Source of the DNA: Adineta steineri
Taxonomy: Eukaryota > Rotifera > Eurotatoria > Adinetida > Adinetidae
NCBI GenBank assembly: GCA_905250115.1
Contig: CAJNOI010000150.1
Location: forward strand, 124,001-188,000
Direction: 5' to 3'
Length of the DNA: 64,000 nucleotides
Positions within the stretch are counted from its first letter, which is position 1. Each line of letters begins with the position of its first letter. Shown here piece by piece: positions 53,826 to 64,000 of the stretch. A program made the translations under genes and the position numbers. The notes under the pieces are model-generated. The model saw only the letters and a list, made by a program, of their open reading frames with translations, was not told the origin of the DNA and made no database searches.

Positions 53826-54702
53826 CAGTAAAACCTCCCTAAGATGAACACTAATGGGACCGCTTGAAAAGTGTTCATTAGAGGAGGTGTTCATCTTACA
53901 GAGGTTTCATATTAAATAAAGGTTTAGATATACACCATATAATATTAGTATGGACAAATGATAGCTATGCATCTTGATATTAAAATCTATTACTATTAAT
54001 TCTAAAACACTATCCTTTTCAATTATTTCACATATTTATTCAATTATCAAGTGAAAAACAAAACAAAAACATTTTTTTTATCTTTAAAATATTAAAGATC
54101 TATTTTGTTTTAAACAAAAACTAGTAAAAGAAAGCATTTTTGTCTATTATTCACATCTATTTATATTTTCTAAGAAAAGTCGGTAATTGAGGTACTACCG
54201 ATCGAGATTTTGTACTTCGCAGTAATTGTACGATATGAAGTGTTATTTTCATTTTCACTAATTAACTGCATTTTTATAGACAAAGTTAACGTGTGTGCTC
54301 TGTTTCATTTTACAATCGAAGATAGAATGCATGTTGTCCTATCATATAGAATCGATTAACTCATCGCCGATTAATCACATTGTTTTGTTTGATCCATACA
54401 TACGACAGAGCTTGTTATGATGAGTTGACCGTCAAAAACTGATTTATCATTTCCTTAATATGAACAGCATATTTTTTCAGCTCTGTGTTTCATAGAAAAA
54501 CGTACAGTTAATCACTATATGTTCATTATATAGAGGTTTTCTTTTATAGAAGGGACTAAAAAAAGCGTTCATTGTTCAGAGGTTGGAGGTGTTCATCTTG
54601 CGGAGGTCTATTTACAGCAAAAATCGATCGGGGGGACCAAAAAATGTGTTCAAACCAGAGGTGTTCATTATAGAGAGGTGTTCATTTTGGGAGGTTTTAC
54701 TG
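53826..54702. mobile_element. Non-autonomous pogo-like (Tc1/mariner) MITE
   Basis: 877 bp with terminal inverted repeats CAGTAAAACCTCCCTAAGAT (left) and CAGTAAAACCTCCCAAAATG (right, reversed), flanked by TA on both sides, the target duplication of pogo/Tigger elements. Many subterminal copies of GAGGTGTTCAT and its relatives occur, for example near 53885, 54585, 54655 and 54672. Matching TGGGACCGCTTG and GGGGGACCAAAAA stretches lie inside the two ends. No transposase frame is present. A fragment of the family lies at 13559-13590. Confidence 0.85.
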
Positions 54703-54704
54703 TA

Positions 54705-55899
54705 GTCGTATAAATCAATCTCATAATGGAATACGTAAAAGAAATCTTTTTTTTAAATACTGTTCGAACAGGTATAAAGCTTATAGCTACTTTTAAAATT
54801 TCATATCATTATTTGTATAATTCATTTACCATTTTATCAATGAATTAACAACAAATTTAATACAAGTAAGAAAATAATTTTTATATAAATGATTTTAGAT
54901 TGTTTGTTTCTTTTTAAAATTAATATTAACTAATTAATCTTAAGATGGTCATTCAAAATATATTTTTGGAAATTTTCAAACAATCGATGCAACGAGGTAT
55001 ATAGTATGTTATTAAAATAAAAAAAAGAAACCGAAATAAAATTCAACGTTCTTTCTTTCTATTTTAAACATGTAACATTTTAATTCAAACGAAAATGCAA
55101 ATATATATTTTAATTTAGGATATGATCTAATATTATAATTGTTTTTTTATTTATAATCATACATATTTTTTATTTAGATTAGATTGTTTTCGACTCTTTT
55201 CTGTATACAATCGTTCCATTTCATCTAAAATACTTTCACATCAAAAATTTTGTTTTTTGTACGATAATATCATTAATGCCACGTTCCTATATTATTTCAT
55301 CTTACAAGAAAATGAAAAAGTATACAACAATATTATAGATGAGTCATATTTATTCTCACAAACATATTATAGGAATAACTGAATATATCACATGAATTTT
55401 ATCGTGGCTCTAAGCATTGCATTTTTATGTTAACTTGTTTGTATAATAATATACTTCATATTATAAAAAAAACTTGATCATTAGAGATCTTCTAAGATGC
55501 TGATACCTTAAATAAATTAAAAAAATTTCTCTCGATTATGTAATTGATGCACACAACTGTAAGTATACATTGTTTTTAGAATCTTCAAATGATCACTGAA
55601 CGAGACTAAACGTAAATATTTTCTTCATATTTCAATATAAAAGCAAATATCAAATATATTGTTAAAAAATAAGAGGTAGAATAAATGAATAGCGGACTGG
55701 AATTTGTAGTTTTTTTAAAGTATTCTTCATTTTCCTCTGCTCGAGAAAGAAAGGAATCAGTTGAATGATAAAGGTAATTGAGAAATATTTGAAAAAGATG
55801 AATATGTTTAAATAGCTTTAAACACTTTTATTTAGTTATAAATAAATATACAAGTTTAAAAACAATTAACAAAAAAGTATTGATTTCTAAAACTTTAAA
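54705..55899. other. AT-rich intergenic region
   Basis: No supported gene, repeat or motif. Confidence 0.5.
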
Positions 55900-56129
55900 A
55901 TATAGATGGCCTCTAATATCCTGCATAATATTTTTTTATTTGTTGATAGTATTGGGATGCCTTTGTAATTTCACTGGAGACAGTTTCACAGAGAAAATTT
56001 TGTAAGTAAAATATTTTTATTAGTATAACAGATTGACTGATGCGGTAGTTCAAAGAGATATTTTATCGACTCAGTTTAACTACCGAAGAAACTAATGAAG
56101 GCACAACTCTATAGTCTGACTTATACACA

Positions 56130-56186
56130 CGGGTGAGTATGGGTAATACTTTTCTCTTCTCTTCACCCACACCCACACCCTCAAGA
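56130..56186. repeat. Telomere-like palindrome inside split gene (T16)
   Basis: CGGGTGAGTATGGGTAATAC, CTTTTCTCTTCTCTT loop and CACCCACACCCACACCC followed by TCAAGA. The right arm has three units. Confidence 0.8.
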
Positions 56187-56187
56187 A

Positions 56188-56222
56188 CCGGCCATTTCCG
56201 TGCCGGATTGTTCGACCTGGGT
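56188..56222 (-). repeat. CCCAGGTCGA module, inverted (R3)
   Basis: On the minus strand reads CCCAGGTCGAACAATCCGGC then ACGGAAATGGCCGG. It abuts T16, in the same position relative to the palindrome as R1 to T9. Confidence 0.55.
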
Positions 56223-56692
56223 ACCTTGGATTATTTCATTTTGTTATCTCACTATACGTTTGTAAAATTGGGATACGTTATTGTAACAGATAAAAAACCA
56301 GGTAAAAATTTAGTTTTCTATTTTATTAAACAATTTATTTTTTAGGAAGAAATAATTCAATTTACAAAAGATCAAACTGGTGTCGCAATGAATCAATATA
56401 AAAAAAATGATTCAGCAAATATATTTAGTCAAACAAGTGATCAAACGTTGTACAATTTCAGCATTAATATAAATTATTCGTATGAACAACGCCATACATT
56501 CAATATTCCTGAATATTGTATTAACAAGTAAATATAAATAATGTTCTTTTCTTATCTATATAGATTTTCTTTATATATTCTAGTCAACTCATTAATCAAA
56601 AAATCTTTACCAAAAAAATGGGTCGCATAATAAACACAGCCCTTAGACGACATAAACGAAAAAAACGTTCACTGCGACCACCACATGCATAA

Positions 56693-58371
56693 AATTCAAC
56701 TACTTCTGAAAACATTTGTTCTTCTTTTTTTTATGGTTTTTTTGTTAAATTAAAAGAATGAATAAACAAGAGATTCACACGCACATAAATTTTTTGATTA
56801 CTTAATTAATTTATATACATATTTAGAAAATAAAAATGAGAACATTTAATCAAAATCATCATCATCTGAAGAATGGTGGATCTTTAAAGGAATATATTCA
56901 TGTTGTCAACGAACCTAAAGAATAACAAAATTCATTTTTGCTAAACTATATATTCACAACAGCATTTGGTCTTTTATTTTCTTTACCACTTGATCAAGAA
57001 TTTTTCTTTCATACGTTTTCGCACTTATATTAATTCAGTTTTGGATCTTTCTTCGAAGAAAAATATTATTATTCAGATGTATGACTGCAACAAGTTGGTT
57101 GTTAACGGGAGCCAATCTTTAAAGTTATTATACAGTACGTCTTTTATGAATTATCATAAAAAAGATTCATCACAATCTCTAAGATATATAGGAATGGACG
57201 TGACTGATCTAAAATACAGTTCTCATATTCAATAGTCCGAACGAATGTTTTTAGTCAGAGGAAATCCAACTATATCAGTGGATACAGCTCGTCAATTTTT
57301 ACTTATAGTACAAATCGAATATCTCGAATAACAATAAACTTTCTTATTGTTGATACGTTCAAGAGTTTATAGAACGAATCTTTTTTATTAATAAAAGATG
57401 ATTTAAAAAATCGATTTTTGTTGAAGATATCATTGAAAATCTGTCTAAAACAAAAGTTTATAATATTTTATAAATAATAATTATTACAAAATATATCAAA
57501 ATACTAGAAAAATATAACGCCAACCAATCAAAGGTAAAAATTATTCACTGATCTTTTGAAATAATAATTAAATCCATCACTCTATGGAGTGAATCAATTC
57601 CGATTCTTCGCTTATTCATTCATGCTATGTATCTTCTATCCGTATTGAATTAATCAATAAGAAAAAGCTTAAAATCAGTTGTGTAAATACTTACGATTGT
57701 TTTAAACAGTTTTCAAAACTTGAAAGTATAACTTAATTATATTGATTAATAGCATAAAGCTTTACTGAGAACAATTCCAAAGAGTAAATATGAAATTATT
57801 AGTCAAATTCAAGCTCACAGTTACGCCCTCTTTCTGAAAAATCATTTAATAACATCTACGTGCTGCATTTACCATAATTATTAATATATGAATTAAATTA
57901 TAACAACAATCTACCTTAAAGTATGTTCTTTTTCGTATCTATTTAGATTTATTAATAATTATATTCAATCGAATCTGTTTTCTACATATTTGATTGAATA
58001 TCTTTAACATTTTACCTTTCCAATAAAAACATAAAAAATTTTGATAGATGATTAATATTATTCATATATTTTCTTTATGTAATTTCATCATAAAAACTAA
58101 AACATACGCTTAGCATGACAAATTTACATTTTATTTTTTTTGTTTTTATCTAATTGCATAATCAAAGGAACTAAGATTAAAAAAGACACAATGAGACGAA
58201 TTATTTCATGTGTTCACCTGTAAAGCTGTTAGGTCTATAAGATATAAGAATTCTAATGTGAAGAATCGCTTTATTTATGTTTGCAATTGGAAACAGCTGA
58301 ATACTTCTTTTCATTAATCCTATTGTTCACTATTGAAAACAAATTTATATATTCGTAGATAAAATACTCGA
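56693..58371. other. Intergenic with an unrecognised open frame
   Basis: A plus-strand frame at 56966-57235, coding-like after about 57040 (VLDLSSKKNIIIQMYDCNKL, KDSSQSLRYIGMDVTDLKYS), could be an eroded exon. No domain or splice partner was found. The rest is AT-rich spacer and promoter of the phosphoesterase gene. Confidence 0.35.
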
Positions 58372-59133
58372 ATGGCATCAACTGAATTATTTGATATTTT
58401 AAAACCTCCAGATTATGATGAAAATCCTGAAAGATATAAAAAGCTAAGTATAGTTGTTGTATCTGATACTCATAATAATCATGATAGATTATCAATACCT
58501 AATGGAGATATATTTTTACATTGTGGAGATTTTACAAATCGACATGATTGGCAAAATTTATCAACAGATGAAATTCCACAATCCATTATTGATTTTAATC
58601 AATGGTTAGAAAATTTACCACATCGTTATAAATTAGCTATTTGTGGAAATCATGATATTAATTTTAGTACATATTCTTCGAATGATATTCAAACAAAAAT
58701 TTTAACAAATTGTAAATATTTAAAAAATGAATTAATTGAAATTGAAGGAATATCAATTTATGGTTGTCCATGGTCTTTCAGTGAACCTAATGAAACAAAA
58801 TGCTCGCTAATTCCTTCCAAAATTGATATATTAATGACACATATTCCACCACAATTTATTTTAGATTTAACTTATCAACCGAATATATCTCCATCAATAG
58901 AACCTTGTTCAAAGTGTAATAATACAGTTCATGGTTCTTATGGACATAATGGTTCGAAAAGTTTACTTAAAAAAATTCGAAAAAATATTCAACCGAAAAT
59001 TCATTGTTTTGGTCATATTCATGAAGCTTCAGGTTACAAATATGAATTTAATACACTTTTTATTAATGCAGCAGTTGAATTAACTAATCAACCTATTAAA
59101 TTCAATTTTTACGTTGATTTACATAAACATTAA
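58372..59133 (+). CDS. MPPED1/2-like metallophosphoesterase
   Basis: Single exon of 253 residues. The calcineurin-type metal motifs are complete: SDTHNNH (31-37, D32 and H34), HCGDF (50-54, D53), ICGNHD (90-95, N93/H94), MTHIPP (His of block 4) and HCFGHIHEA (GHxH). The short HCGDFT, GNHD and GHIHEASG spacing matches the metallophosphoesterase-domain (MPPED/239FB) family rather than protein phosphatases. These enzymes hydrolyse phosphodiesters such as 2',3'-cAMP weakly in mammals. No signal peptide or membrane span, so presumably cytosolic. Confidence 0.9.
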   Translation: MASTELFDILKPPDYDENPERYKKLSIVVVSDTHNNHDRLSIPNGDIFLHCGDFTNRHDWQNLSTDEIPQSIIDFNQWLENLPHRYKLAICGNHDINFSTYSSNDIQTKILTNCKYLKNELIEIEGISIYGCPWSFSEPNETKCSLIPSKIDILMTHIPPQFILDLTYQPNISPSIEPCSKCNNTVHGSYGHNGSKSLLKKIRKNIQPKIHCFGHIHEASGYKYEFNTLFINAAVELTNQPIKFNFYVDLHKH

Positions 59134-60298
59134 TATTTGTCAAAGAAGAAAAAAAAAGTTTTTTTTTATTCTATTACTATTATTTGATTATTTTACTCAT
59201 TTTATGATGAAGATGATCAATTATAGAAATTTTTATCTATATATTAGATTTCAGTATGTATAAGATCATTTTAATTAATAATAGATTTTGTTGACGATGC
59301 TAAAACCTTTCATTCATGAATTGTTTCGTATATACATAGAAATGAATTTTTCAAATATAAAATATCTCTTATATATTAATAATCTATTAATAAAAAAGAT
59401 TCGAACTGTTTGTTTTATTTTTGATTAATTGAAAATTCATTATTAATCGTTCTTGATTCTATTGAGATAATTTTCTTTGAATACACTTGGTTTTTTATGA
59501 ATATAAATGAAATTAGGTAGAAGTGTTTATTCATCTTGCATTGTCGTTTAATATAATGTTTACACTCGCTCGTTTTGCATTTTTAATCATTCTACGAATT
59601 CCATTTGTATTTGCTGTTATGAAAAGAGATGAAACTCTCTTTTGAACTTTTCATATTTCTATTGATTGTCAATTCAAGAATGAAGTTATACATAATTATA
59701 CACGAATAGTAATCAGCGACATGGATAAATAAAGAATAAGTGACTGAAGAAAAAAAATATACATTTTTATTTCTCTTCTCAATCAACCGTAACAATCTAT
59801 ATTTATGATATACGTTTAGCAAACATGGAACGATAATGTATCTAATCGAAAAAGAATCGCCGTATGAATTTGCCATCATCATAACAATAATACGATAGAA
59901 TCCCAATAGAATGTATAATATTTTATAACGTTTTCTAAAGAAAGTGTAGATGCTAGTATTAATCATAGATTTATCTTCTACTCCGGTCTATTTAAATCAA
60001 TCAGTTTTTATTTGTATTTTCTACTGATCAATTAATTTGATTCATGGTTATTGTAATATGAAAACAATACATATAACATATTTTTTAAAAGGAAACATGA
60101 CAGTTTTTCACAATATTATTTATGATAAGATATTCTACGATAGAATACCAATATATGCAATATTTCTCTGCAAAGATCATCTTTCGAAAAGGATCTATTC
60201 GCCATAGCAATATGAAATTATTTATTTTTTAATCTAAGAAATCATAGAAGAAAAATGTCTTTTATCTAAATTATTTTTGTTAATATGAATAGTTAGAA
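59134..60298. other. AT-rich intergenic region between convergent genes
   Basis: The minus-strand frame 59966-59592 is AT-driven and lacks domain features. Nothing else is seen. Confidence 0.5.
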
Positions 60299-61083
60299 TT
60301 ATTGATTGGTTAACGATTGTTTATTAATATGAATAAGTCGTGCTAATTTAAAAGCAAATTGAACAATAATTATCTGCAAAATAAATAAATAAAATATAAT
60401 TATAAAATTAAATTAAAACAATAAAATTCATACTTTTATAGTAAAAAATAGAATATATACAATAGAAAGCATTGTTATCATTAATGTTTCAGTCAAATAT
60501 GTATGAAATCTACCTGTTGTATATAACCAACCGACAAGATATAAGAAAATTATAGTTATAATACCAGTAACAACAAGTCCAATGACACCCATCCATGCAA
60601 ACTAGGAAATTTAAAAAAAAACTATCAACATATTTCATATTGAGAAACATATTCTATAAACAATTATTTTATGTTTATTTATTAGATTTTTCTTCACCAG
60701 AGTTGCTTAATAAAACAAATAACATACCACAAATAAACCTGTTTGATGATATTTATAAGTAACAAGAATTGCAAAAGCGTTTAATAGAAGCCAAATAAAA
60801 GTTTGAGTAGCATGCCAATCTATAACATTTATTCCTTGAAAATTTACAAATGTAAGTTTTTGAATGCTCACAATCAAATCAATTATAGCAACTACCTAAA
60901 TATTTCATAGAACGATATATTAGAAAAAGAAAAAGATCTTACAATGAGAATGGCATTTAAAAGAAGGAGAATTTTGCGAGTAGGTTGAATTTCAAAATCT
61001 TGAGTTTGTGTTAATGGTGTTGATAGTGGCATGTAAGGACCATCCAATGTATCTGATTTATCAATACCTACATTTGATTGCAT
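60299..61083 (-). CDS. Four-helix membrane protein, four exons, unrecognised
   Basis: Exons 61083-60943, 60895-60728, 60601-60434 and 60373-60299, all joined in phase 0, give 183 residues. A hydrophilic N terminus (1-35) precedes four membrane helices: about 37-55 (ILLLLNAILIVVAIIDLIVS), 79-95 (TFIWLLLNAFAILVTY), 104-128 (FAWMGVIGLVVTGIITIIFL) and 143-168 (LMITMLSIVYILFFTIKIII). Both ends are cytoplasmic by the charge pattern. No cysteine motif of tetraspanins or claudins. All introns sit in phase 0, two of them at or near helix ends. Function unknown. Confidence 0.7.
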
Positions 61084-63103
61084 TTCAGTAATATACTACT
61101 TTTTTTTCTATTCTTAATAAATAAAGTTTTATTATTAGTTGAAAATATATGAAAAGAAAATACTATTTTTCAGCTCTTGTCTTATACAAACTGACTAAAG
61201 AAGAAAAATTATTTTTAAAAAAAAATGAGACTTATTATTATCGAAACTACTTGTTTATTACATAACTCATCGTACTTCTCTTTCTCTTGTTTTCCATATA
61301 AGAAATATATATGATCTTTCGAAAAACATATGCATTGTTAATACTATGAATTTTGTCGAAATGATAAGTTAGACTATTGATCATTTGTATTGAAATAAGA
61401 AAAATGATAAGATATATAAACAACGAACATGTCCGATAGTAAGATAAAAAAATCAAAGTTATAAAGCGGCTACTAGACCATATGAACAAATCAAATAAAA
61501 CTAAAGTTCATTCAGTGAACAAGAGAATAGATAAATGTACGTTTATCTATTTCTCTTTTAAAATTCATAGTTTTAGTTAACATATGAATCATTGATAGAA
61601 AAAGATTTTTTAGTTATTTCGATTTGAAAAATAATTCTTTCAGTAAACTTTCATTTATTAGACTAAAAAAATCTTCATTGATTTCGCTTTATCGAAAAAA
61701 TAATTTTTTGTATTTAACATTAGTTTATAATAAAGAATAATTCATATTGTTCTGATGTTTGTTAAATAATTATTTGGTAAATGAATATGATTGAGTATTA
61801 TTTCATTAGAAATTTCATGAATATTAATCTATAAGTAATAAGAAATGATTACATAATCTTTAAACAATATTTGATATAACTTTTGAATATACTTACATAT
61901 TATTATATTTCAAAGAATGATTTGAATAAAATTATCTATTTGTTTTAAAGTTTCAATTGGTTTTAATATTGATAATGTAACTGATTTATTCTAATTAATC
62001 ATGATTATCTTCAATTATATTAAAATTTTGTCAAATAATATTTCTAATGTAAACATATGAATTTTTATTTGATTACAGAATCTAATTAATTTTAAATTAA
62101 CAAAATTTGTCAATATATCATTTAATTATTCTTTCTAGACTTTATCTGAGATTGATAGTTATCTTGTGTTTCAAGAATAACGTCTTGTCCTGATCAAGAA
62201 CACAATTATGTGTAGTTTTTGTATATCATACAAGGTTACTTATTTTTACTCAATCAAGCGTTGATATCAAGTTAAGAACTATCAATACTTGAAATCTTGG
62301 AAAATTTCATTAAAAATTTAGCGAATTGCCAGAAATTGATTTGAATTATTTTCAAAAACATATATAACCAAAGTCGATCTAAAATAAAGTCGAAATCAAC
62401 TGAAAAAAGTTTATATAAATTATGAAAGTTTTGTGGTATGTTTTATAAATTCAATTATGATTTTTCATTGAGAGAAAATAACTACCCTTGAATGATATAC
62501 AAAAGCTCCAAATAAAAACGTCATTTTTAATATAATAACTTGGAAATTTGTGCATCTTCAATTGTAATTTGGTCTTATTTTAATATGTATTATTTTAAGT
62601 GGATTATAAATCATCATCAAGGATGAAGAAATCTAAAATGAGGTTATATATTATTGTAATATTACCAACTCAAAAAAAGAAAATCGAAGGACAAAAAAAA
62701 GAACCGAATGAAAGAATAGAAAAGAGAAGAAATCGAATATGTTGAGAAGGTTAGATAATGATAAATTATATCAACGAATATTCATATGACCTAATCGTAT
62801 GCTTCATCAGTTTTCTTTGACTTTTTTTCGTCCTTCATCAGAAATAAAATCTAACATAAGGGCAAATATCTTTTGTTTAATAATAAAATAAAATAGTTAA
62901 CCTTCGCTTAATGAACATCAAGTCAATTGAAGTCATGCTTCATCAATTATCTTTTTTTTTCTTCTTTTTCTTCTTCTTCTTTCTATTCTAATAAAATAAG
63001 TGTAGAAAATCTTTCGTATAAAAAGCGGTAGAAATTTCATATTCTCTATTCGTTCACTCATTCACATTCATTCATATATTTCATTTATCAATACAAATCA
63101 AAC
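61084..63103. other. AT-rich divergent intergenic region
   Basis: About 2 kb between divergently transcribed genes. The frame 61489-61247 (-) is not convincing. The last 100 bp hold a TATA box for the next gene; CTT/TTC tracts lie near 62950-62985. Confidence 0.5.
63017..63023 (+). promoter_or_regulatory. TATA box of the 65-residue gene
   Basis: TATAAAA, 80 bp before the ATG, in a TTTCGTATAAAAAGCGG context that is sharper than the AT background. Transcription would start about 30 bp downstream, near 63050. Confidence 0.5.
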
Positions 63104-63604
63104 ATGTGGGGCAACCAAACTTACAATCCATATGGAAATACTTTACAACGAGATTTAACACAGAACAATTGGTACAATCCAGCTGCTATTACTGGATTAA
63201 ACAGTAAGTCATTAGTACAAATTTTCATAGAATCATTTTAAAATATTACATTTTCATACTGATAAATCAACTTGATTTTTCTGTTAGAGATCAAAACAAA
63301 GTTTATTAAAATATCTAACATTTCATTTTGAGGACAAACTTTCAAAACAATCATTGAGTAGTTTATTAAAACTAAAGAATTTATTTATTTGAGAGAGAGA
63401 TATAAAAAAGATTTTCTTTGTAATATATACAATACTTATTTAATGAAGAATTCAACTGTAATAAAACTACGATTACTAATGTTTATTCTTTCTCATTTTC
63501 TTCCAGATAATGTTCAGAGTGGTGGTCAAAATCCATACGCTGGTATGAGCTTTCCACCTAACTGGCAATATTTCAATTCCGTCACTGGTCAAAATCGACA
63601 ATAA
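63104..63604 (+). CDS. 65-residue Asn/Gln/Tyr-rich protein
   Basis: Exons 63104-63203 and 63507-63604 join in phase to 65 residues, beginning MWGNQTYNPYGNTLQRD and ending FPPNWQYFNSVTGQNRQ. It is rich in Asn, Gln, Gly and Tyr/Trp and contains two N-P-Y-x-G motifs (NPYGN, NPYAG). No hydrophobic core, cysteines or signal peptide, so it is probably disordered and intracellular. The intron is 303 bp, the second longest seen here. The clear TATA box suggests regulated or strong expression. Family unrecognised. Confidence 0.7.
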
Positions 63605-64000
63605 AAATTTTATTCACTCAACACAGTCAACACCATCGATATAAACTAAACATTTTTTTTTCTTTTCCTTGCTTTTTTTACAATATTTTTCATCTTTTCT
63701 TATAAACATTACAGTCGACTGTAATGTTAATAATAAATCAATAACATCATCATAATACTGTCTCTCTATTCGTTAATCATCGAACAATGAAAATATTATC
63801 ATAGAAAGATAATTAGAGAAAAGAATTTGTTAAATATCATAATTTTACAAAAGAGTTAAACTAGAATAAAAATTCACTTTTCAGTTGAATAAAATAGATT
63901 TAAAAAAGACTAGTGCAAGTCTCATGATCATATTTAGATTAATTCTTAGGGTTTAGAAATACTTCTATTATGAAGTTCTATTTAATATTTTAAATCGAAT
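63605..64000. other. 3' flank, end of window
   Basis: 3' UTR and AT-rich spacer. No further gene. Confidence 0.5.
63705..63728. promoter_or_regulatory. Perfect 24-bp palindrome in 3' UTR
   Basis: AACATTACAGTC followed by its exact reverse complement, about 100 bp after the stop codon of the 65-residue gene. In RNA it could form a 10-bp stem; in DNA it is a possible protein site. Confidence 0.6.

Larger units (their letters stand above)
55950..56692 (+). pseudogene. Split gene remnant with telomere-like palindrome in its middle
   Basis: Three coding-like exons are seen. 55950-56001 reads YWDAFVISLETVSQRKF and ends at a GTAAGT donor. 56346-56527 reads EEIIQFTKDQTGVAMNQYKK and NFSININYSYEQRHTFNIPE. 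56584-56692 ends in LRRHKRKKRSLRPPHA. The last two join in phase. A middle frame (56223-56290, LDYFILLSHYTFVKLGYVIV) does not connect in phase to either side. Palindrome T16 and an inverted R module lie directly before it. Not recognised as a family. The insertion probably disrupted the gene, though an unusual exon structure is possible. Confidence 0.45.

Noticed and set aside
1-64000. tRNA or rRNA genes
   Set aside because: No B-box-like GGTTCGAATC with a matching cloverleaf and no conserved rRNA stretch was found by eye.
1-64000. Retroelements, including telomere-associated Penelope-like elements known from bdelloids
   Set aside because: No reverse transcriptase, endonuclease, capsid or integrase motif seen in any frame.

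Overview
This window looks like nuclear DNA of a bdelloid rotifer, most likely a Rotaria/Adineta-type genome. The DNA is very AT-rich. Introns are tiny, mostly 45-65 bp, with GT..AG ends. Intergenic DNA is almost featureless poly-A/T. Many short tracts are built from the hexamer TGTGGG, which is reported as the bdelloid telomere repeat. One long intronless gene belongs to a family known mainly from bacteria and fungi, as expected of the horizontally acquired genes that bdelloids carry near telomere-like sequence. No tRNA, rRNA, CRISPR, retroelement or virus-like element was recognised. One 100-N scaffold gap lies at 34280-34379.

Layout. 1-19.3 kb is ordinary gene space: a decayed zinc-finger-like remnant, a secreted 12-cysteine protein (-), an ADP-ribosylglycohydrolase fused to a SAM domain (+), a DXD glycosyltransferase (-), an opsin-type receptor (+), a DUF4139-like protein (-) and a formiminoglutamase/arginase-family protein (+). 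19.4-29.5 kb is a mosaic. Eleven telomere-like imperfect palindromes (GAGGGTGTGGGTG ... loop ... CACCCACACCCTCAAGAT) separate short blocks. These blocks hold a berberine-bridge-type FAD-oxidase relic, a possible FLYWCH-like fragment, a tandem duplication of a four-helix membrane protein gene, stray exons, and a Hedgehog-type Hint protein with one in-frame TGA. One copy of the tandem duplication has been invaded by a Mutator-like transposon, and the empty site survives in the other copy. 30-46 kb returns to ordinary genes: mitochondrial acyl carrier protein, ALDH7A1, an NHL-repeat secreted protein cut by the gap, a C2-domain protein, a prolyl-hydroxylase-like dioxygenase, a broken zinc-ribbon gene, a Ly6-type GPI protein, a GNAT acetyltransferase and an F-box gene with a homopolymer frameshift. 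46.4-48.1 kb is an intronless DUF4874/DUF4832 gene with a telomere-like palindrome on each side. 49-64 kb holds an RTA1-like seven-helix protein, unrecognised membrane and small proteins, a pogo-like non-autonomous transposon, a split gene with a telomere-like palindrome in its middle, an MPPED-type metallophosphoesterase, a four-helix membrane protein and a 65-residue Asn/Gln/Tyr-rich protein.

The genes do not form one pathway. The notable organisation is the punctuation of 19.4-29.5 kb, and of the foreign-looking gene at 46.6 kb, by one family of telomere-like inverted repeats. Their arms always run G-rich then C-rich, the order expected at an end-to-end telomere join. Whether this is a mobile hairpin family or scars of telomere capture and break repair cannot be decided from one window.
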